A DNA stretch of 64,000 nucleotides from Ctenosaura bakeri (GCA_948474755.1 CAOLHI010001843.1:1-64000), one strand, 5' to 3'. Numbered from the stretch's first letter, positions 1-11,951 are shown. Notes: generated by a model not told the origin, from the letters alone. A program made the numbers and translations.

Positions 1-1318
1 TGTTGATGTGGACAAGCTCTCAGAGCAAGTAAGGAAGACAACTTGATTTCTCGATCCCTGTCTATCATTGCTGGTCATCCAGGGAGGAGATGCAACTAGA
101 TTTCAAATACAACATATTATTAATGCATCTCTCAGGGCAGGGAGCTTTCCATTCTGTTTAAAAGAGCCAGTGTTTACACACTTTTGAAAAAGTCCTCCCT
201 GGATCCCCTGGACCTTAATAATTATAGACTATTATTTAATCTTCCTTTTGTGGGCAAAGTGATCAAGAAGGCAGTTGACTCCTAACTCCAGGTAGTCTTT
301 GATGGCACACACTTCCTTGACCCATTTCAAACCAACTTCAGAGCACAATAAGCAAGTGAGACTACTATGGTTGCCTTAGTGGATGATCTCTGTCTTAGCA
401 TCGATAGGGGGAATGTGTCCCTGTTGGTGCTTTTAGACCTCTCAGTGGCATTTGACACCATCAACCACGGTATCCTTCTGGAATGTCTGTCGGGTTGGAA
501 ATTGGAGACACTGTGTTGCTGTAGTTCAGGTGTTAACTCTCAGGCAGGTTCCAGGTGGTGGTGCTTGGGGATAGCTGTTCCTCAAAAAAGGAGCTGTTAT
601 ACAGTATAAGGTGCCATTCTGTCCCCAAGGGTTGCTAACATCTACTTGAAACTGTTGGGAGAGATAATCCAGAGGCATGGGGTGCTTAATATTAAAGGTC
701 ATAATCTGGGGTGCTTAATATTAAGGGTCATAATCTGGGGTTGGAGGTTTGTCAACCAATTATGAATGGGGTCACACTCCCCCAGAAAGACTGTGTTCAC
801 AGCTTGGGGGTGCTCCTGGACCCATCCTTCCAGATGTCAGCTCAGACAGATGTGATAGTAAGAACTGCTTATTATCAGCTTTGGCTTATTGCCAACTGTG
901 CCCCTTCCTAGAATTGTAAGACATAAAGATGATAGTGCATGCACTGGTAACCTTAAAGTTGGACTTCCACAATGCTCTGTACATTGGACTACCTTTGTAC
1001 CAAGTTTGGAAACTCTAACTGGTCCAAAATATGGGCAGCCCAATTGATTACAGGTACAGTGAGAAGTGAGCATTTCACACCAATATTAAAATCATTCCAT
1101 TGGCTGCCAGGTAGTTTCCAGGCAAAGTACAAAGTTCGTTATTATCCTTAAAGCCCAATATTGTTTGGGTCCAAGCTACCTGCAAGATTGCTTCCTCCCA
1201 TACAATCTTCTCCATACACTCAGATCCTCTGGAAGCCATTTCCTTAAACCAGGCAGGACCAGACTGGTAACAGTCACCCACTAACAGTCACCTACTAATA
1301 ATCATCAAATATTTTGTT
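1..1318 (+). mobile_element. L2-type LINE remnant (RT region to near 3' end)
   Basis: This is a degraded copy of an L2-clade non-LTR retrotransposon, running off the left edge of the window. Translated pieces in shifting frames match the L2 reverse transcriptase plan: a segment like SLDPLDLNNY near 195-225, then VALVDDLC and LLVLLDLSVAFDTINHGILL (residues about 1-40 of the frame at 367-609; the RT motif A Asp is in the LDLS/AFDTI region), then GVLLDPSF near 810-835 and the SLHWLP-like segment near 1095-1115. Many frameshifts and stops show it is dead. A 29-bp internal tandem duplication lies at 681-738. The RT active-site DD motif was not located. The identification rests on family knowledge of L2 protein order and is fairly secure. 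Confidence 0.8.
681..738 (+). repeat. 29-bp tandem duplication inside the L2 remnant
   Basis: Two adjacent near-identical units (681-709 and 710-738), each starting GGTGCTTAATATTAA, differ by a single A/G change. The duplication occurred after the LINE had decayed, since it breaks the L2 reading frame. Confidence 0.85.
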
Positions 1319-1499
1319 GATGTTGAAGGGGAGATAATGATGATGGTGATGATGGTGACAAAAGGTCTACAGGACAATAGAGACCAACAGGGTAATCCCA
1401 TAGAGTTTAATGAGACTTACAGCTTCAAAATGTTGAGCATCTTAGATATCCCTAAAACAATTTCAAATTTTTTGGGGGAAAGAGGCAAAGCAGAAATAC

Positions 1500-1925
1500 T
1501 TGGAGAAGAAGAGAGAAAGAGAAGGAAAAGGAAGATGAGAGGTATGGGTAGATAAAGTGGAGACAGAAGGATAAAGAGAATGATTGTGTGTGTGTTAGAG
1601 AAAGAGGGATTGACAATGAGAGAAAGGAAGGAAGGAAGGAAGGAAGGAAGGAAGGAAGGAAGGAAGGAAGGAAGATAGGTATCAGGAAGGAAAGAAATGA
1701 CAAGTGGTTCCATGAGAACAGGAGTGAAAGGAAGGGCAATGAAGAAGACTCTCAGCAATCTTGCAGGGAGGAGAAAGAGAAAGAGGACAAGAAAGAGAGA
1801 CAAGAATGCAAAAGAAAGAGGGACTAAGGAATGAGGGAGAAGATGAGTGTAGGTACTTATTGTTTTGAGTGGAACAAGAGGAAGATGATGAGACAGAACA
1901 AGAGAGAGAGAAAGAGAGAGAGAGG
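1500..1925 (+). repeat. Long polypurine (GA-rich) tract with (GGAA)n core
   Basis: The plus strand is overwhelmingly A and G for about 425 bp. A nearly pure (GGAA)n microsatellite sits at about 1624-1673 and imperfect AGAGA runs occur at both sides. The long frames on both strands here are artefacts of the biased composition. Confidence 0.9.
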
Positions 1926-4439
1926 AATTAATGACGCCAACAATAAAATAACTCAGCTCAACAGGAAAAGTATCTGTTATAAAAAGTTTTTGCTAACAAT
2001 AGTGGAACCCATGTGACCCAGAAATGAAATTATTTTTGTGGTTCAAACCATTTAGAGTAGGACTTCGACAGTTCACAACAAAATCAATAAAGCAGCAGTC
2101 TTACAGCATCATATTCATATTCCTAGGGCAGCAAATACTACAGCAATTCACTGTTTCCTTACACCAATCACTCCATCCTGCTGAGTTCTGCTGCAGGCTG
2201 TGGTTGAAGAAATTTTGAAAGGGGGAAGAGGGAGGGGAGAAGGTAGTCAGGCAGACACCCTAAAGTGACCACAGCAGCTGCTGCAAAACAGACTTCAGCA
2301 GTAAAGGCCAGCAGGACACAGTTGGGGGGGGGACCCTTTTTTTCAAGGCAGCACTCTTCCTCTGCGATTATTTCCGTTCCTTTGAGCGAGAGCAGCCCGG
2401 CTCTGAGATTTGGGGACCTTAGACAACACATTTGGCAAAGCACTACAGTGGTTTCCTCAATACATGGTAAACAATATCTTGGCTGGCTTTTACAGCCAGA
2501 AAAAAATATCTCAGTACACTCAACACCTGGCAACCTGTAAGTGCCACACACAAGCATATGTTAATCTTACACCTGCTTATGTCTATTTTTGGTCTTTGAG
2601 GAGGGTGGTACTTCCTTCTTTCCTCTGTCTTTTGAAATCCCCCAAACCTACTGTAGAGTTGTTGAGATTCCCATCCCCTAGCCATTCCATCTTTGGTGGA
2701 AAGTGTGTGTGTGGGGGACTGAAGAAGGATCAGGCTATGTTTCTTTAACCAGAAACAAAGTGACTTCATTGACCTTGGCAGCTGATTTTGCTTCTGCATT
2801 CCTTTATACATCAAGTACAGAAAAGTCATAGGTGAATGGGTGGGCCTCAGCAGATCTACAGTAGGTCCAGGTAGCTGTGGGGATGACACTATACTGAGCC
2901 ATTACTTGCAGCCTATATACGTTTAGAAAGAGCAATGCGTATTTGCAATAAGAGAAGAGGTAGCTTCTAATAAGCACTTCTGGAATAACACAATAGACTT
3001 TAAAGGTGCCAGAGGAGGTTTCTGGAAATTGCTAGAAAAGAATATGTTAGTTATGATTTTCAGAACGGGAAAAAGGGATTCCCTTGTACAGAGTTTCTTG
3101 ATTTTATGAGGGAGCCTTCAATTTTTTTGATCTCTTGGTAAACAAGGAGTTCGGAGAAAACCCTTAAAACCTTTCTAATGGTTACTGCTGTTTTATTGAC
3201 AAAGCTAATGGCATCTGAGGCCACATTTTCAAAATGTATTTCGTAGGTTTACATTTCCTTAGGCTCCAATATTTTGTAGGTTTCTTGCTGAGTTTCATTT
3301 CTCAAGCAAGCAGGCTCTCTCCAATCCAAAAAGCAAGATTTCTTATTCTTAGTCTCACTGAATCGTAGTTGCTGGCATCAGGAACATTTTCAGGGCTCTG
3401 TCACAACTAGCATTTTCATACCTGGAGAAGTGGCCCCCAGATGCTTTTATACATATCCCACATAAGGGTCACTATTTCAAAGCAAAATCTAAGCTGAAGT
3501 GTCATAAATTGCCAAATACACTTATGCCAGAAAAGTATGTAATCCCCCATTTTACAGTTTCATATTAAGGCAACATTTTGAGAATATTTGAGGGAGCAGT
3601 CAATATTTATTTTTTTTAAAAAAATCTGAAAATGCCTTAATAATATTCAATATAAATTATCTCTTAATCCAGTATAAATATATCACATCTGACATCTGGC
3701 ACTGGAGTCCTAAACATCACCTTTCTGCAACATTCTGTCTTTTCAGATGAATTTCTCTACACATTCAGAAAGCAGGTGGATGGATAGGGGAAAAATATGT
3801 AAATGCTCTTATCATGTCCTCTATTACAGTGCGTATCAGGCTATCCTATATGTAAGACCAGCAATATTCTTTTTCTAATGTGCTGTGGACTAGTACCCTA
3901 TTTGTGCCCATTGGCTCCAACTGTTACTTTCTTTTTGCAAAACTTGCTGCAAACCTGCAGCCAATGACTCATTGATTGGCACAAGTCCATGGAGCACCAC
4001 TTTGAGTAGTATCAACCCAGCATCCACAGGTTTGGGCAAACATATGAAAAGTACCATTAGGCAGACAGAATGCAAGACCTGCTGGTACAATGGCTCTTTA
4101 GTGCTCATGTAGCTATTTATATGAACCACCTTTTGCAGGTACAGATTGGTATAGTTTTCTTTAGAATAAAGTCTTATGTACACTAAAGCTATACTAAAAT
4201 TATTACAGTGTTCTAATATAAACTCTGGGAATAGGTTCTTCAGTTAGAGTCTATAATCTTCACCCTTTCTAATTTATTTTTATTTCTGAGTTCTGTTTCA
4301 ATTCTATTTTAAACCTTCCCTGCCCCTCTCCCTGATATTTAATATAGTAAATATAAAGAAACACTTTACTTAACCATTTATCTTTAAGAAGACCAAAGGG
4401 CAATTTTATATTTATGAAAATCCAACTATGGTAAACATT
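1926..4439. other. No recognisable gene; unique-looking DNA
   Basis: AT-rich, with stops in all frames except short chance frames. The frame at 3890-4183 (minus, 97 codons) matches nothing I recognise and lacks supporting splice or start context. A G7 run occurs near 2325. No terminal repeats or SINE/LINE ends could be recognised. Confidence 0.5.
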
Positions 4440-4447
4440 CACTAGAA

Positions 4448-4840
4448 CAGAGTTTTCCAAACTTTTCATGTTGGTGACACACTTTTTTTTGACATGCATC
4501 ATTTCACGACACAGTGATTCAGTTTTAAAAGCAAACTGGAGGTACTCAGAATTGTATCTAGGGTGGGGAAAAGCAGCCCCCGATCCTGGCCTGCTGCCCT
4601 AACCAGTAAATGTCCTAGTGAGAGTGACTACAGGTGGAAAAGCAGTCCCCTTCCACCCAGTCCTTGCCCACTGCTGTCACTCTTGCCAGGGAAAGGCCCC
4701 ACTGACAGTGATGGCAGAAGGCCAGGCTCAGGGGTGTGTGTGTGTGTGTGTGTGTGGTCTTTCTTGGCCAGAGAGGCGACACACCAACACAGTACAGGCA
4801 ACACACTAATGTGTTGCAACACAGCATTTGGAAAGCCCTG
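4448..4840. mobile_element. hAT-like MITE, copy 1
   Basis: A non-autonomous DNA transposon of 393 bp. The left end is CAGAGTTTTCCAAACTTTTC and the right end is the inverted form ending TTTGGAAAGCCCTG, so the CAGNG-type hAT termini are visible. The flanks CACTAGAA and TACTAAAG are an imperfect 8-bp duplication. Two further copies (51720-51998 and 57098-57475) share the same ends and have clean 8-bp duplications. A (TG)n microsatellite lies at 4733-4756. There is no transposase frame. Confidence 0.8.
4733..4756 (+). repeat. (TG)n microsatellite
   Basis: About 12 uninterrupted TG units inside the hAT-like MITE. Neither of the other two copies carries it, so it expanded after insertion. Confidence 0.95.
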
Positions 4841-4849
4841 TACTAAAGA

Positions 4850-5840
4850 CTAAGCAGTCACAGTAGTCTGAAGAACCATTTCCAACATACTACTATTCAC
4901 AGTTTCACTTGGGTTATATTCTCTTGTCCCTAAGATATAACTTGACAATGCTAGTTGTTGTACTCTCTTGCCTATTAAGCATTATCACTGACAGTAATTT
5001 TAACACATCCTACCCCTATGCACTGCCATTTATGAAACTTACCTTGATAGATTTTTAGCTTCCCATTGTGTTAGAGTAGCCTACTAATACATTCGATGGT
5101 CACATCAACATGATGCATTCCTTCTCAAATCAGCATGATCCATGATTATTATTAACAATGAAAATACTACTTGTAAGGGGCAATTTGCAATTTGCATTTT
5201 GCATTGCTGGCCTTAATTTGACCTATTAAACTTACCCAAGTAAAGTCTTACAGTATATCATGTAGATAAACTCCTTCTTTCAACATACAGCATAGTAAAA
5301 TAACAAGGCTACGTTTTTAGCAGCTTTGTGCCAGGAGGGAAATGTTTCGAGTTTAGTTTTCCTGACCTCCTTGAAATGGAAATATGTCCAGAAAATCCAT
5401 TAAGTAAAAATTTGATTCATTCTTGTTGAATATAAATTTGATCAAGATGTGTGTGCTATGTGCTTTAACTGGATGCTCTTACATAACTGAGTTTCACACT
5501 CACAGCTATACTGCATAATGGCCTTGCTGCCTTGAGGCAGTATAAAGAGTTGTTGCTTGTTTTGCTCGTGGCTAAGTATTGCAGAAAATAGAGATTGGTT
5601 CATGAAATCTTGCAAAAACACTGCATGTAGGAGCAAAAAGCACAAAAAGCTATGATAATAAAACTAGATCTGCCAAGTTTTAGCACAGTTATTTTGAAAC
5701 ATTTTAGTATCCCAACGTCCCTACACAGGAAGAGTGGATATTTAAGTTACTAGATATGGCAGAAATGGATAGGTTAACAACTTTAATAAGAGGTGGTTCT
5801 CTTATTGAATGTAAGCAACAATGAGAAAGGGTTATAATAT
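4850..5840. other. No recognisable gene or repeat
   Basis: AT-rich sequence with no frame above about 80 codons and no mobile-element ends that I can recognise. Confidence 0.5.
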
Positions 5841-5846
5841 AACTAA

Positions 5847-6256
5847 GGCCGTTTCTGCACCTAACCTTTTTCCAGCTCTGGAGTGCGGGGATTGCACGAG
5901 CAGCCTCCGGCAAGAGGCTCTTGCATCTGGGGTCCTTTGCTCTGCACAAGCTGCCTGCTCACGCGACAGCCCCCCTCTTCCTTCTGCAGCACAGCCTGGG
6001 ACTTTCCCAGGCTGCGCTGGGGCAGGAAGCGTGACTCTGGAGGCTCTGCATGCCAGGTAAGTGTGCACGGGGCCCGGGAGAAATGTGTGATCATGCACCA
6101 TTTTCAGCTTCTAGCCAAAAATGAAAAGGTGTGCAATTGGCGCCTGCCGGCCTCTGGAGTGTCACGCGATTGTGAGTGCATCGTGCAGATTGCTCTTCAC
6201 AATCGCGCGACGCTCCAGGCCCTCTTTCACATGGAAAATGCCTTGCAAAAAGGGCC
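5847..6256 (+). mobile_element. GC-rich MITE (G type), copy 1
   Basis: A 410-bp element that starts GGCCGTTTCTGCAC and ends GCAAAAAGGGCC, flanked by TAA on both sides (5844-5846 and 6257-6259). It is sharply GC- and CpG-richer than its AT-rich surroundings. It carries AGGTAAGTG at 6055-6063, a consensus 5' splice-donor sequence conserved in the family, and a TTTTCAGCTTCTAGCCAAAA snap-back motif near 6102-6121. The long frame at 5883-6431 crosses into the next element and is composition-driven. The 3-bp duplication and GGGCC termini recall PIF/Harbinger-type MITEs; that assignment is inference. Confidence 0.8.
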
Positions 6257-6265
6257 TAAGACTAA

Positions 6266-6704
6266 GGCCCTTTTCGCAGCGCCGGTGCTTGCGCGACAGA
6301 GGAGGGTGGCTTGCACGACAACCGTCTCCCGAAATGCCGCCGCTTCCCCCACCTCCTTACCACACCTGGCGTCTTTTCCCACGACGGGCGCTCTTCAGCC
6401 ACGCCCCCAGCTTCCGCAGCGCTCCCTGTGAGCTGTAGGCGGCGCTGGGGGTGGACACGGGGAGGAAGCATGACAGGCTAGCCTGCGACAGCGCTCCGCA
6501 CTCCGGTAAGTGCGAGGCGCCGCCGGGAGCCTTGCGCAAGCGCTGTTTATTTTTGGTTTGAGCTGAAAATAAAAAAATATGCACTCGCGCAGCGTCAGCC
6601 CTGTGAGCGCCGCAGAAGTGGGAGTGCATCGTGCAGAGCGATGCTCCCACTCCCATGAGGCTCAGGGGGCTCTCGCGCGACAGAAAGCCCATGCGAAAAG
6701 GGCC
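6266..6704 (+). mobile_element. GC-rich MITE (G type), copy 2
   Basis: A 439-bp element with GGCCCTTTTCGCA at the left and GCGAAAAGGGCC at the right, flanked by TAA on both sides (6263-6265 and 6705-6707). It lies only 9 bp after copy 1, with TAAGACTAA between them. The interior differs in detail from copy 1 but matches copies at 32714, 40294 and 45424. A donor-like CGGTAAGTG is at 6504-6512. It has no protein similarity. Confidence 0.85.
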
Positions 6705-6707
6705 TAA

Positions 6708-7765
6708 TTGAAGGAAAACAAGTGGTAATAGGTTTTGATTAAAGATAGAGGTTAGGTATGTGCTTACTTTGGTAGAAAAAGACTAGTATATGATATGGAT
6801 ACTAACTTATAGAAATGCAATTTATTTTAAGATTTTTTTTGTTAATTTATGGATAACAATATTGTATTATGTTATATTTAAAGGGCAGTGCACTTGATTA
6901 TTTTCCAACATCATTTACTATATAAATATGAACCTTGGAGGCAGTATACTATTGTAACAACTCCGGTTGCTTCAATGAGGAGTCAGATTTATGGATTTTG
7001 CAGATGTTCTCTGCTGTAGTTTAGCTTGGTGTAATTAGTTAATTCATAGTCTGTTTTTTGAGTAGTGTGTTTTTGTTATGTGTTGTTTTATATTAAATTT
7101 TCTGTTAATGGATTTTTTTAAAAAAACTAGTTCAAAAATAAGGAATTATGGGTACTATTTCAGATCAGGTTAGCATCTAGAAAATACATAGAAGTGTAAT
7201 AGATTTGTTGTTAACACCATTTTAAGCTATGGATTTGGAATTGATGAAACCACTGTATTTACCAGCTTCTGTTCTGAACAAAATATCCACACCTTAACAT
7301 TTCAGAGACAAATTTAATTTTTCAGAGACAAATCTAAGTACAACAGATGTATATTGGGGTCTTTAGCAAGTCACTATTGCTGACATTAATTCACTGGGGG
7401 TTAGTCATTATTTAGACCAAAATCCTGTACACTTTTAGCATCACGTAAATAAGCGATGCAAATGATGCAGCCCATGGATTCCACAAATCCACAGCCAATT
7501 ATAAAGTGGGGGACAAGGTCTTGAGCTTACGATCTGTGCAACAATTGATCCCCACCCACCAAGTGAAGAGTATGTGAGAGAGCTGTGTGTGTGCTTGCAA
7601 AATGATTGGCTACACTAGGGCTGCATTTACACAACTCCTGGTAAAGTACAACCATATATACAATCAATTTTACATTTGTGTAAAGTCTCAAGAGAATACT
7701 GGCCTTGATATGAGCTAAGGTAGATAAATCTATGAAAGAATTCAGCCTACATTAATGCCAGTACT
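6708..7765. other. No recognisable gene or repeat
   Basis: AT-rich DNA with homopolymer runs and no frame, terminal repeat or retroelement end that I can identify. Confidence 0.5.
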
Positions 7766-7768
7766 AAG

Positions 7769-7996
7769 CAAATGATTTGAGTATTGGGCTAGTATACTGG
7801 AGGCCAGGGTTCAAATCCCCTATTGGCCATGAAAACCCACTGGGTGACCTTGAACAAGCCACAGACTCTCAGCCTCAGAAGCAGGCAATGGAAAACCCTC
7901 CCTGAACTAATCTTGCTGAGAAAACTTCATAATAGGTTCACCTTAGGGTCATCATAAGTCAGAAATGACTTGAAGACACATAACAACAACAATAAT
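7769..7996 (+). mobile_element. tRNA-derived CORE-type SINE
   Basis: The B-box-like GGTTCAAATCC lies near 7809-7819, followed by a MIR/CORE-like segment (CACTGGGTGACCTTGAACAAG, CAGCCTCAGAAG). The LINE-like tail CATCATAAGTCAGAAATGAC is followed by (AAC)n. The same SINE occurs on the minus strand at 12210, 24174 and 62290, and on the plus strand at 18009. This copy is close to full length, with a damaged tRNA head (A box not clear). Confidence 0.85.
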
Positions 7997-8035
7997 GCTT
8001 TTTGCATCTTTAGTAAGGGATCATTTAGCATGTGC

Positions 8036-8054
8036 GCACACACACACACATACA
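8036..8054 (+). repeat. (CA)n microsatellite
   Basis: A short CA run just downstream of the SINE tail. Confidence 0.8.
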
Positions 8055-8537
8055 CAAACATATATGAATGCATGAATTTTGAAGCACCCCGGGCAGACAG
8101 AGTAGCAAGTATCTTCTGCTTTGCTGAAACAAAGCTTAATGCTGGTGACATTGAAAGAACATGGCATTTTTTCTTGACATGGGGGTCATATACCACATAA
8201 TATGGTGACATTTGTTCACACGTGTAATGAATGAAAGGACATGGACATAAAATTGTAGCAATCTTTGGGTATATCACTTATGAAATTTATTTTAGAACTT
8301 TTTCAAGTTCCATAGCAGGAAAAAGGTGGGATATATATTCAGCCACTCACTCACTCAATTCAATTAGAAGACGTACAAAGCAGAACAAAGGGCAGAGTCA
8401 GCCACATAAAACAATGATAGAATAGAAGACATCTGCTGATTTCTAATTACTAGTTACTGCCACTACAATAATTGCTGCATAACATTTACAGAGTAGATGA
8501 AGAGTGCCTGGCAATATGAAATGATACTGACTTTGAC

Positions 8538-10480
8538 TTAAGAGAAACATGTATAGGAAATGGAAGAAGGGGGAAACCACCAAAGAAGAATTTAAGCAAG
8601 TAGCCAGGAGATGTAGGGAGGAGGTCAGAAAGGCTAAAGCACAGAATGAACTTAGGCTGGCCAGAGACATTAAAAACAATAAAAAGGGCTTTTTTAAATA
8701 TGTCCGCAGCAAAAGGAAAAAGAAGGAGACGATAGGGTCGCTGCGCAGAGAAGATGGCGAATTACTCACAGGGGGAAGAGAAAAGGCAGAACTACTTAAC
8801 ACCTTCTTTGCCTCAGTTTTTTCCCAGAAGGTTATAAGCACTCAACCTGGCGGTTGGGGAGCAGGTGAGGAAGCAGGGGAAATGAGGCACGTAATAGGTA
8901 GAGAGGTGGTACAGGAATACCTGGTCACACTGATTTAAGTCTCCAGGGCCAGATGAATTGCATCCTAGGATATTAAAAGAGCTGGCAGAGGTCATTTCGG
9001 AACTGCTTGCTATAATCTTTGAAAAGTCTTGGAGGAGAGGAGAAGTTCCAGCAGACTGGAAGAGGGCAAATGTTGTCCCCATCTTCAAGAAGGGCAAAAA
9101 AAAGAGGACCCAAATAATTATCGCCCAGCCAGCCTGACATCAGTACCCGGAAAGATCCTGGAGCAGATCATTAAGCAGTCAGTTTCTAATCACTTAGAAA
9201 ACAATGCGGTAATCACGAGAAGTCAACATGGATTTCTCAAAAATAAGTCATGCCAGACTAATCTTATCTCTTCTTATGATAGAGTTACTAGCTTGATAGA
9301 TGAAGGGAATGCTGTGGATGTAGCATATCTCAATTTCAGTAAGGCCTTTGACAAAGTTCCCCATGACATTCTTGCAATGAAGCTGGTAAAATGTGGGCTG
9401 GACCGGGCTACTGTTAGTTGGATTTGTAATTGGTTGACCGTCCGAACCCAAAGGGTGATCACGAATAGCTGCTTTTCATCCTGGAGAGAAGTGACTAGTG
9501 GGGTGCCACAGGGTTCTGTCCTGAGTCCAGTGCTATTCAATATTTTTATCAACGACTTGGATGAAGGAATAGAGGGCATGCTCATCAAATTTGCAGATGA
9601 CACCAAATTGGAAGGGGTTGCTAATACGCCAGAAGACAGGATCAAAATTCAAAAAGACCTGGATAGGTTGGAGAGCTGGGCCAAGGCGAACAAAATGAAA
9701 TTCAACAGAGAGAAGTGTAAGGTCCTACACTTAGGTAGAAAAAATGGAATACAGAAATATAGGATGGGGGACACGTGGCTGGATAGCAATACGTGTGAAA
9801 GGGATCTAGGAGTCTTCATAGACTACAAGCTGAACATGAGTCAGCAGTGTGATGTGGCAGCCAAGAAAGCCAATGCAATTCTCGGCTGCATCAATAGGAG
9901 TATGGTGTCTAGATCGAGGGAGGTACTGGTACCACTCTACTCTGCTTTGCTTAGACCTCATCTTGAATACTGTGTCCAGTTCTGGGCACCCCAATTCAAG
10001 AAGGATATTGACAAGCTGGAGCAAGTCCAGAGGAGGGCGACCAAAATGGTGAGAGGCCTGGAAGGCATGCCCTATGAGGATAGACTTAGAGAGCTGGGTA
10101 TGTTTAGTCTGCAGAAGAGAAGGTTAAGAGGGGACATGATAGCCATGTTTAAATATTTGAAGGGATGCCATGTAGAGGAAGGAGAGGGCTTGTTTTCTGC
10201 TGCTCCAGAGACCAGGACAAGGAGCAATGGATTCAAGCTTCAGGAAAGGAGATTCCACCTGAACCTCAGGAAGAACTTCCTGACAGTCAGGGCTGTCCGG
10301 CAGTGGGATATGCTGCCTCGGAGTGTAGTGGAGTCTCCTTCTTTGGAGGTTTTTAAGCAGAGGCTTGATGGCCATCTGTCGGGAGTGCTTTGAGGGTGTT
10401 ACTGCATGGTAGGGGGTTGGACTGGATGGCCCGTGTGGTCTCTTCCAACTCTACATTTCTATGATTCTATGATTCTATGA
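8538..10480 (+). mobile_element. CR1 LINE, 5'-truncated, best-preserved copy
   Basis: A Chicken-Repeat-1 clade non-LTR retrotransposon truncated at its 5' end within ORF2, between endonuclease and RT. It ends in the family's terminal ATTCTATGATTCTATGA repeat at about 10457-10480, with no poly(A). It codes from [15 protein letters not shown] (8549) through the RT to a C-terminal segment ending LDGHLSGVL (10393). One frameshift near 8925-8945 and another at an A-run near 9097-9105 split the frame. The rest of the RT frame is open for about 430 codons, so this insertion is relatively young compared with other copies in the window. No flanking duplication was evident, which is usual for CR1. Confidence 0.95.
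9105..10393 (+). pseudogene. CR1 ORF2 reverse transcriptase (open C-terminal part)
   Basis: About 430 open codons of the CR1 polyprotein, starting in frame at [12 protein letters not shown]. Order: the template-binding region around NYRPASLTS; the conserved SQHGFLK; motif [14 protein letters not shown] (9331-9365); motif [21 protein letters not shown] (9499-9558); active-site motif C KFADDTKL (9588-9611), with FADD in the place of the usual YADD; then the thumb/connection region and the C-terminal CR1 segment [11 protein letters not shown]. The protein would copy element RNA at a nicked chromosomal target in the nucleus. Upstream frameshifts detach it from the endonuclease, so it is a non-functional fragment despite intact catalytic aspartates. 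Confidence 0.9.
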
Positions 10481-10484
10481 CTTG

Positions 10485-11630
10485 AAACAGAGAATAACAA
10501 AGGAAGATTCAGCAAACGACAATGAGAAGTGATGATGCAAGTAGCAATACTATAGCCATACCGTCAAAGAGACTCCAAAACTGAACATTCATTCTCTCTC
10601 CTAGCTACTATTAGGACTGAAGAGTAAGAGTACACTGAGAAGCTGGTAGGTGGAGGATATGATACAATCACTTGTGCTAATCAGAAACTCCTGTCACTTC
10701 AGAGTTACTGTCACTTCAACTCCTGTGATCCTTGGTTTTTGTACACTACTGATAAAAAGCAGGGATGGTTTGCATGGAATAACAGTAAGCAGAATATGGA
10801 GAAGGTGAAGTTCCTATAATACAAGGGAGAAAGTACTACAGGTGTAGGCCTTAAGAAAGTCTTGAAACAAGAGGAGGAAATGGTTTAACCACCAAAATTG
10901 AAAATCTGTGTTGCAGAAATAAGGAATGTAATGAGGATCACCTGGAGGAAGCAACACCAAAGCAGGCAAAAGAAGACAAGTTTCTGATGTATAATAGAGG
11001 AGACAAAAGTAGACAGATCAGGAGAGCAGAGATGAGTTACATTATTCAATACTATAGAGACTGTAGGATGGAAAGGAGATGCACTTTAAAGGTAAAGAAG
11101 TATAGGATATATGTGAATTGTGACATGAGGCATTTTAAGGGGAAGATTGCTTAAGGAGAAGGGAAATAAGCATAGGTCTGGAGGACAGAAATAGACTCAT
11201 CGGTCACGCCTGTTAGTATTTTATCTGTATTCTTCACCTAGTGCTGGCACTGTCCTTCATCTGGGAAGAAAAATTAGCATGTGCTTTGTATCCTTATGAC
11301 CAATCAAATGGGACAGAGGCATAATTTGCTAAGAGGTAGAGGTTTAGTCCTCAAGTGAATTAGAATTCAAGCAGTTGGAGGACCTGCATGGCAAATCTCT
11401 TTAACACAGATTATTCGATCAACAGTTTAGCAAATGCGTTAGAAGACTTGACTGGTGATCAGAATGAATAAGACTGGAGGTGAACTGGATCCCAAACAAT
11501 GGTCTTTCCTGTCTGCTCTGTTAAAAAGTTGCACGATGCAATGATTTAATATTTCATTATATCCTCTATACCATAAAGGGCTCACCATGAGATAATTACC
11601 CATGTGGTGGTATCATGTGAAAAAGAGACA
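10485..11630. other. No recognisable gene or repeat
   Basis: Unique-looking AT-rich DNA. Only short frames occur, and no mobile-element ends were seen. Confidence 0.45.
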
Positions 11631-11635
11631 AAATT

Positions 11636-11951
11636 CTAGGATGTTGAAAAGAGAGGTGATTTTATTATTGAAAATAGCCCAACATATTATGCCCTGGAAA
11701 TATTTTTATGGTCTTCAGGGGATTCCAACTTTGAAATCAACTTGCAGGGATTCTAAAAAGAGTGCTTCCAAAGCTTATGCCTGGCAACTGACGATAACTG
11801 AGCATAAACTTTGGAGACACTTTTTTTCAGAATCCCTGCAAGTTGAGTTTAAAGTTGCAGTCCCTCGAAGAAGGCCATGATAATATTTCTAGGCCAAAAA
11901 TTTAGGCTGTTTTCAATAATAAAATAGCCTCTCTTTTCAAGATATTGAAAC
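11636..11951. repeat. Long imperfect inverted repeat (hairpin)
   Basis: Two arms of about 145-150 bp (11636-11780 and 11802-11951) are reverse complements with scattered mismatches and small gaps, around a loop of about 21 bp. Landmarks: AACTTGCAGGGATTCT in the left arm pairs with AGAATCCCTGCAAGTT in the right arm, and GAAAAGAGAGG near the left end pairs with CCTCTCTTTTC near the right end. It abuts the palindromic MITE at 11955 but shares no sequence with it. It is probably a palindromic transposon of another family. Confidence 0.85.

Noticed and set aside
1417..1803. 128-codon minus frame rich in Leu, Phe, Pro and Ser
   Set aside because: Reading of the (GGAA)n/purine tract on the other strand, with LPSFLPSFLPSF repeats produced by the microsatellite.
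2168..2557. 129-codon minus frame with many Cys residues
   Set aside because: No zinc-binding spacing or family match, overlapping frames on both strands, and no splice or promoter context.
5883..6431. 182-codon frame in GC-rich DNA
   Set aside because: It spans parts of two separate G-type MITEs and the gap between them. GC-rich sequence has few stops, several other frames on both strands are also open, and no domain is visible.
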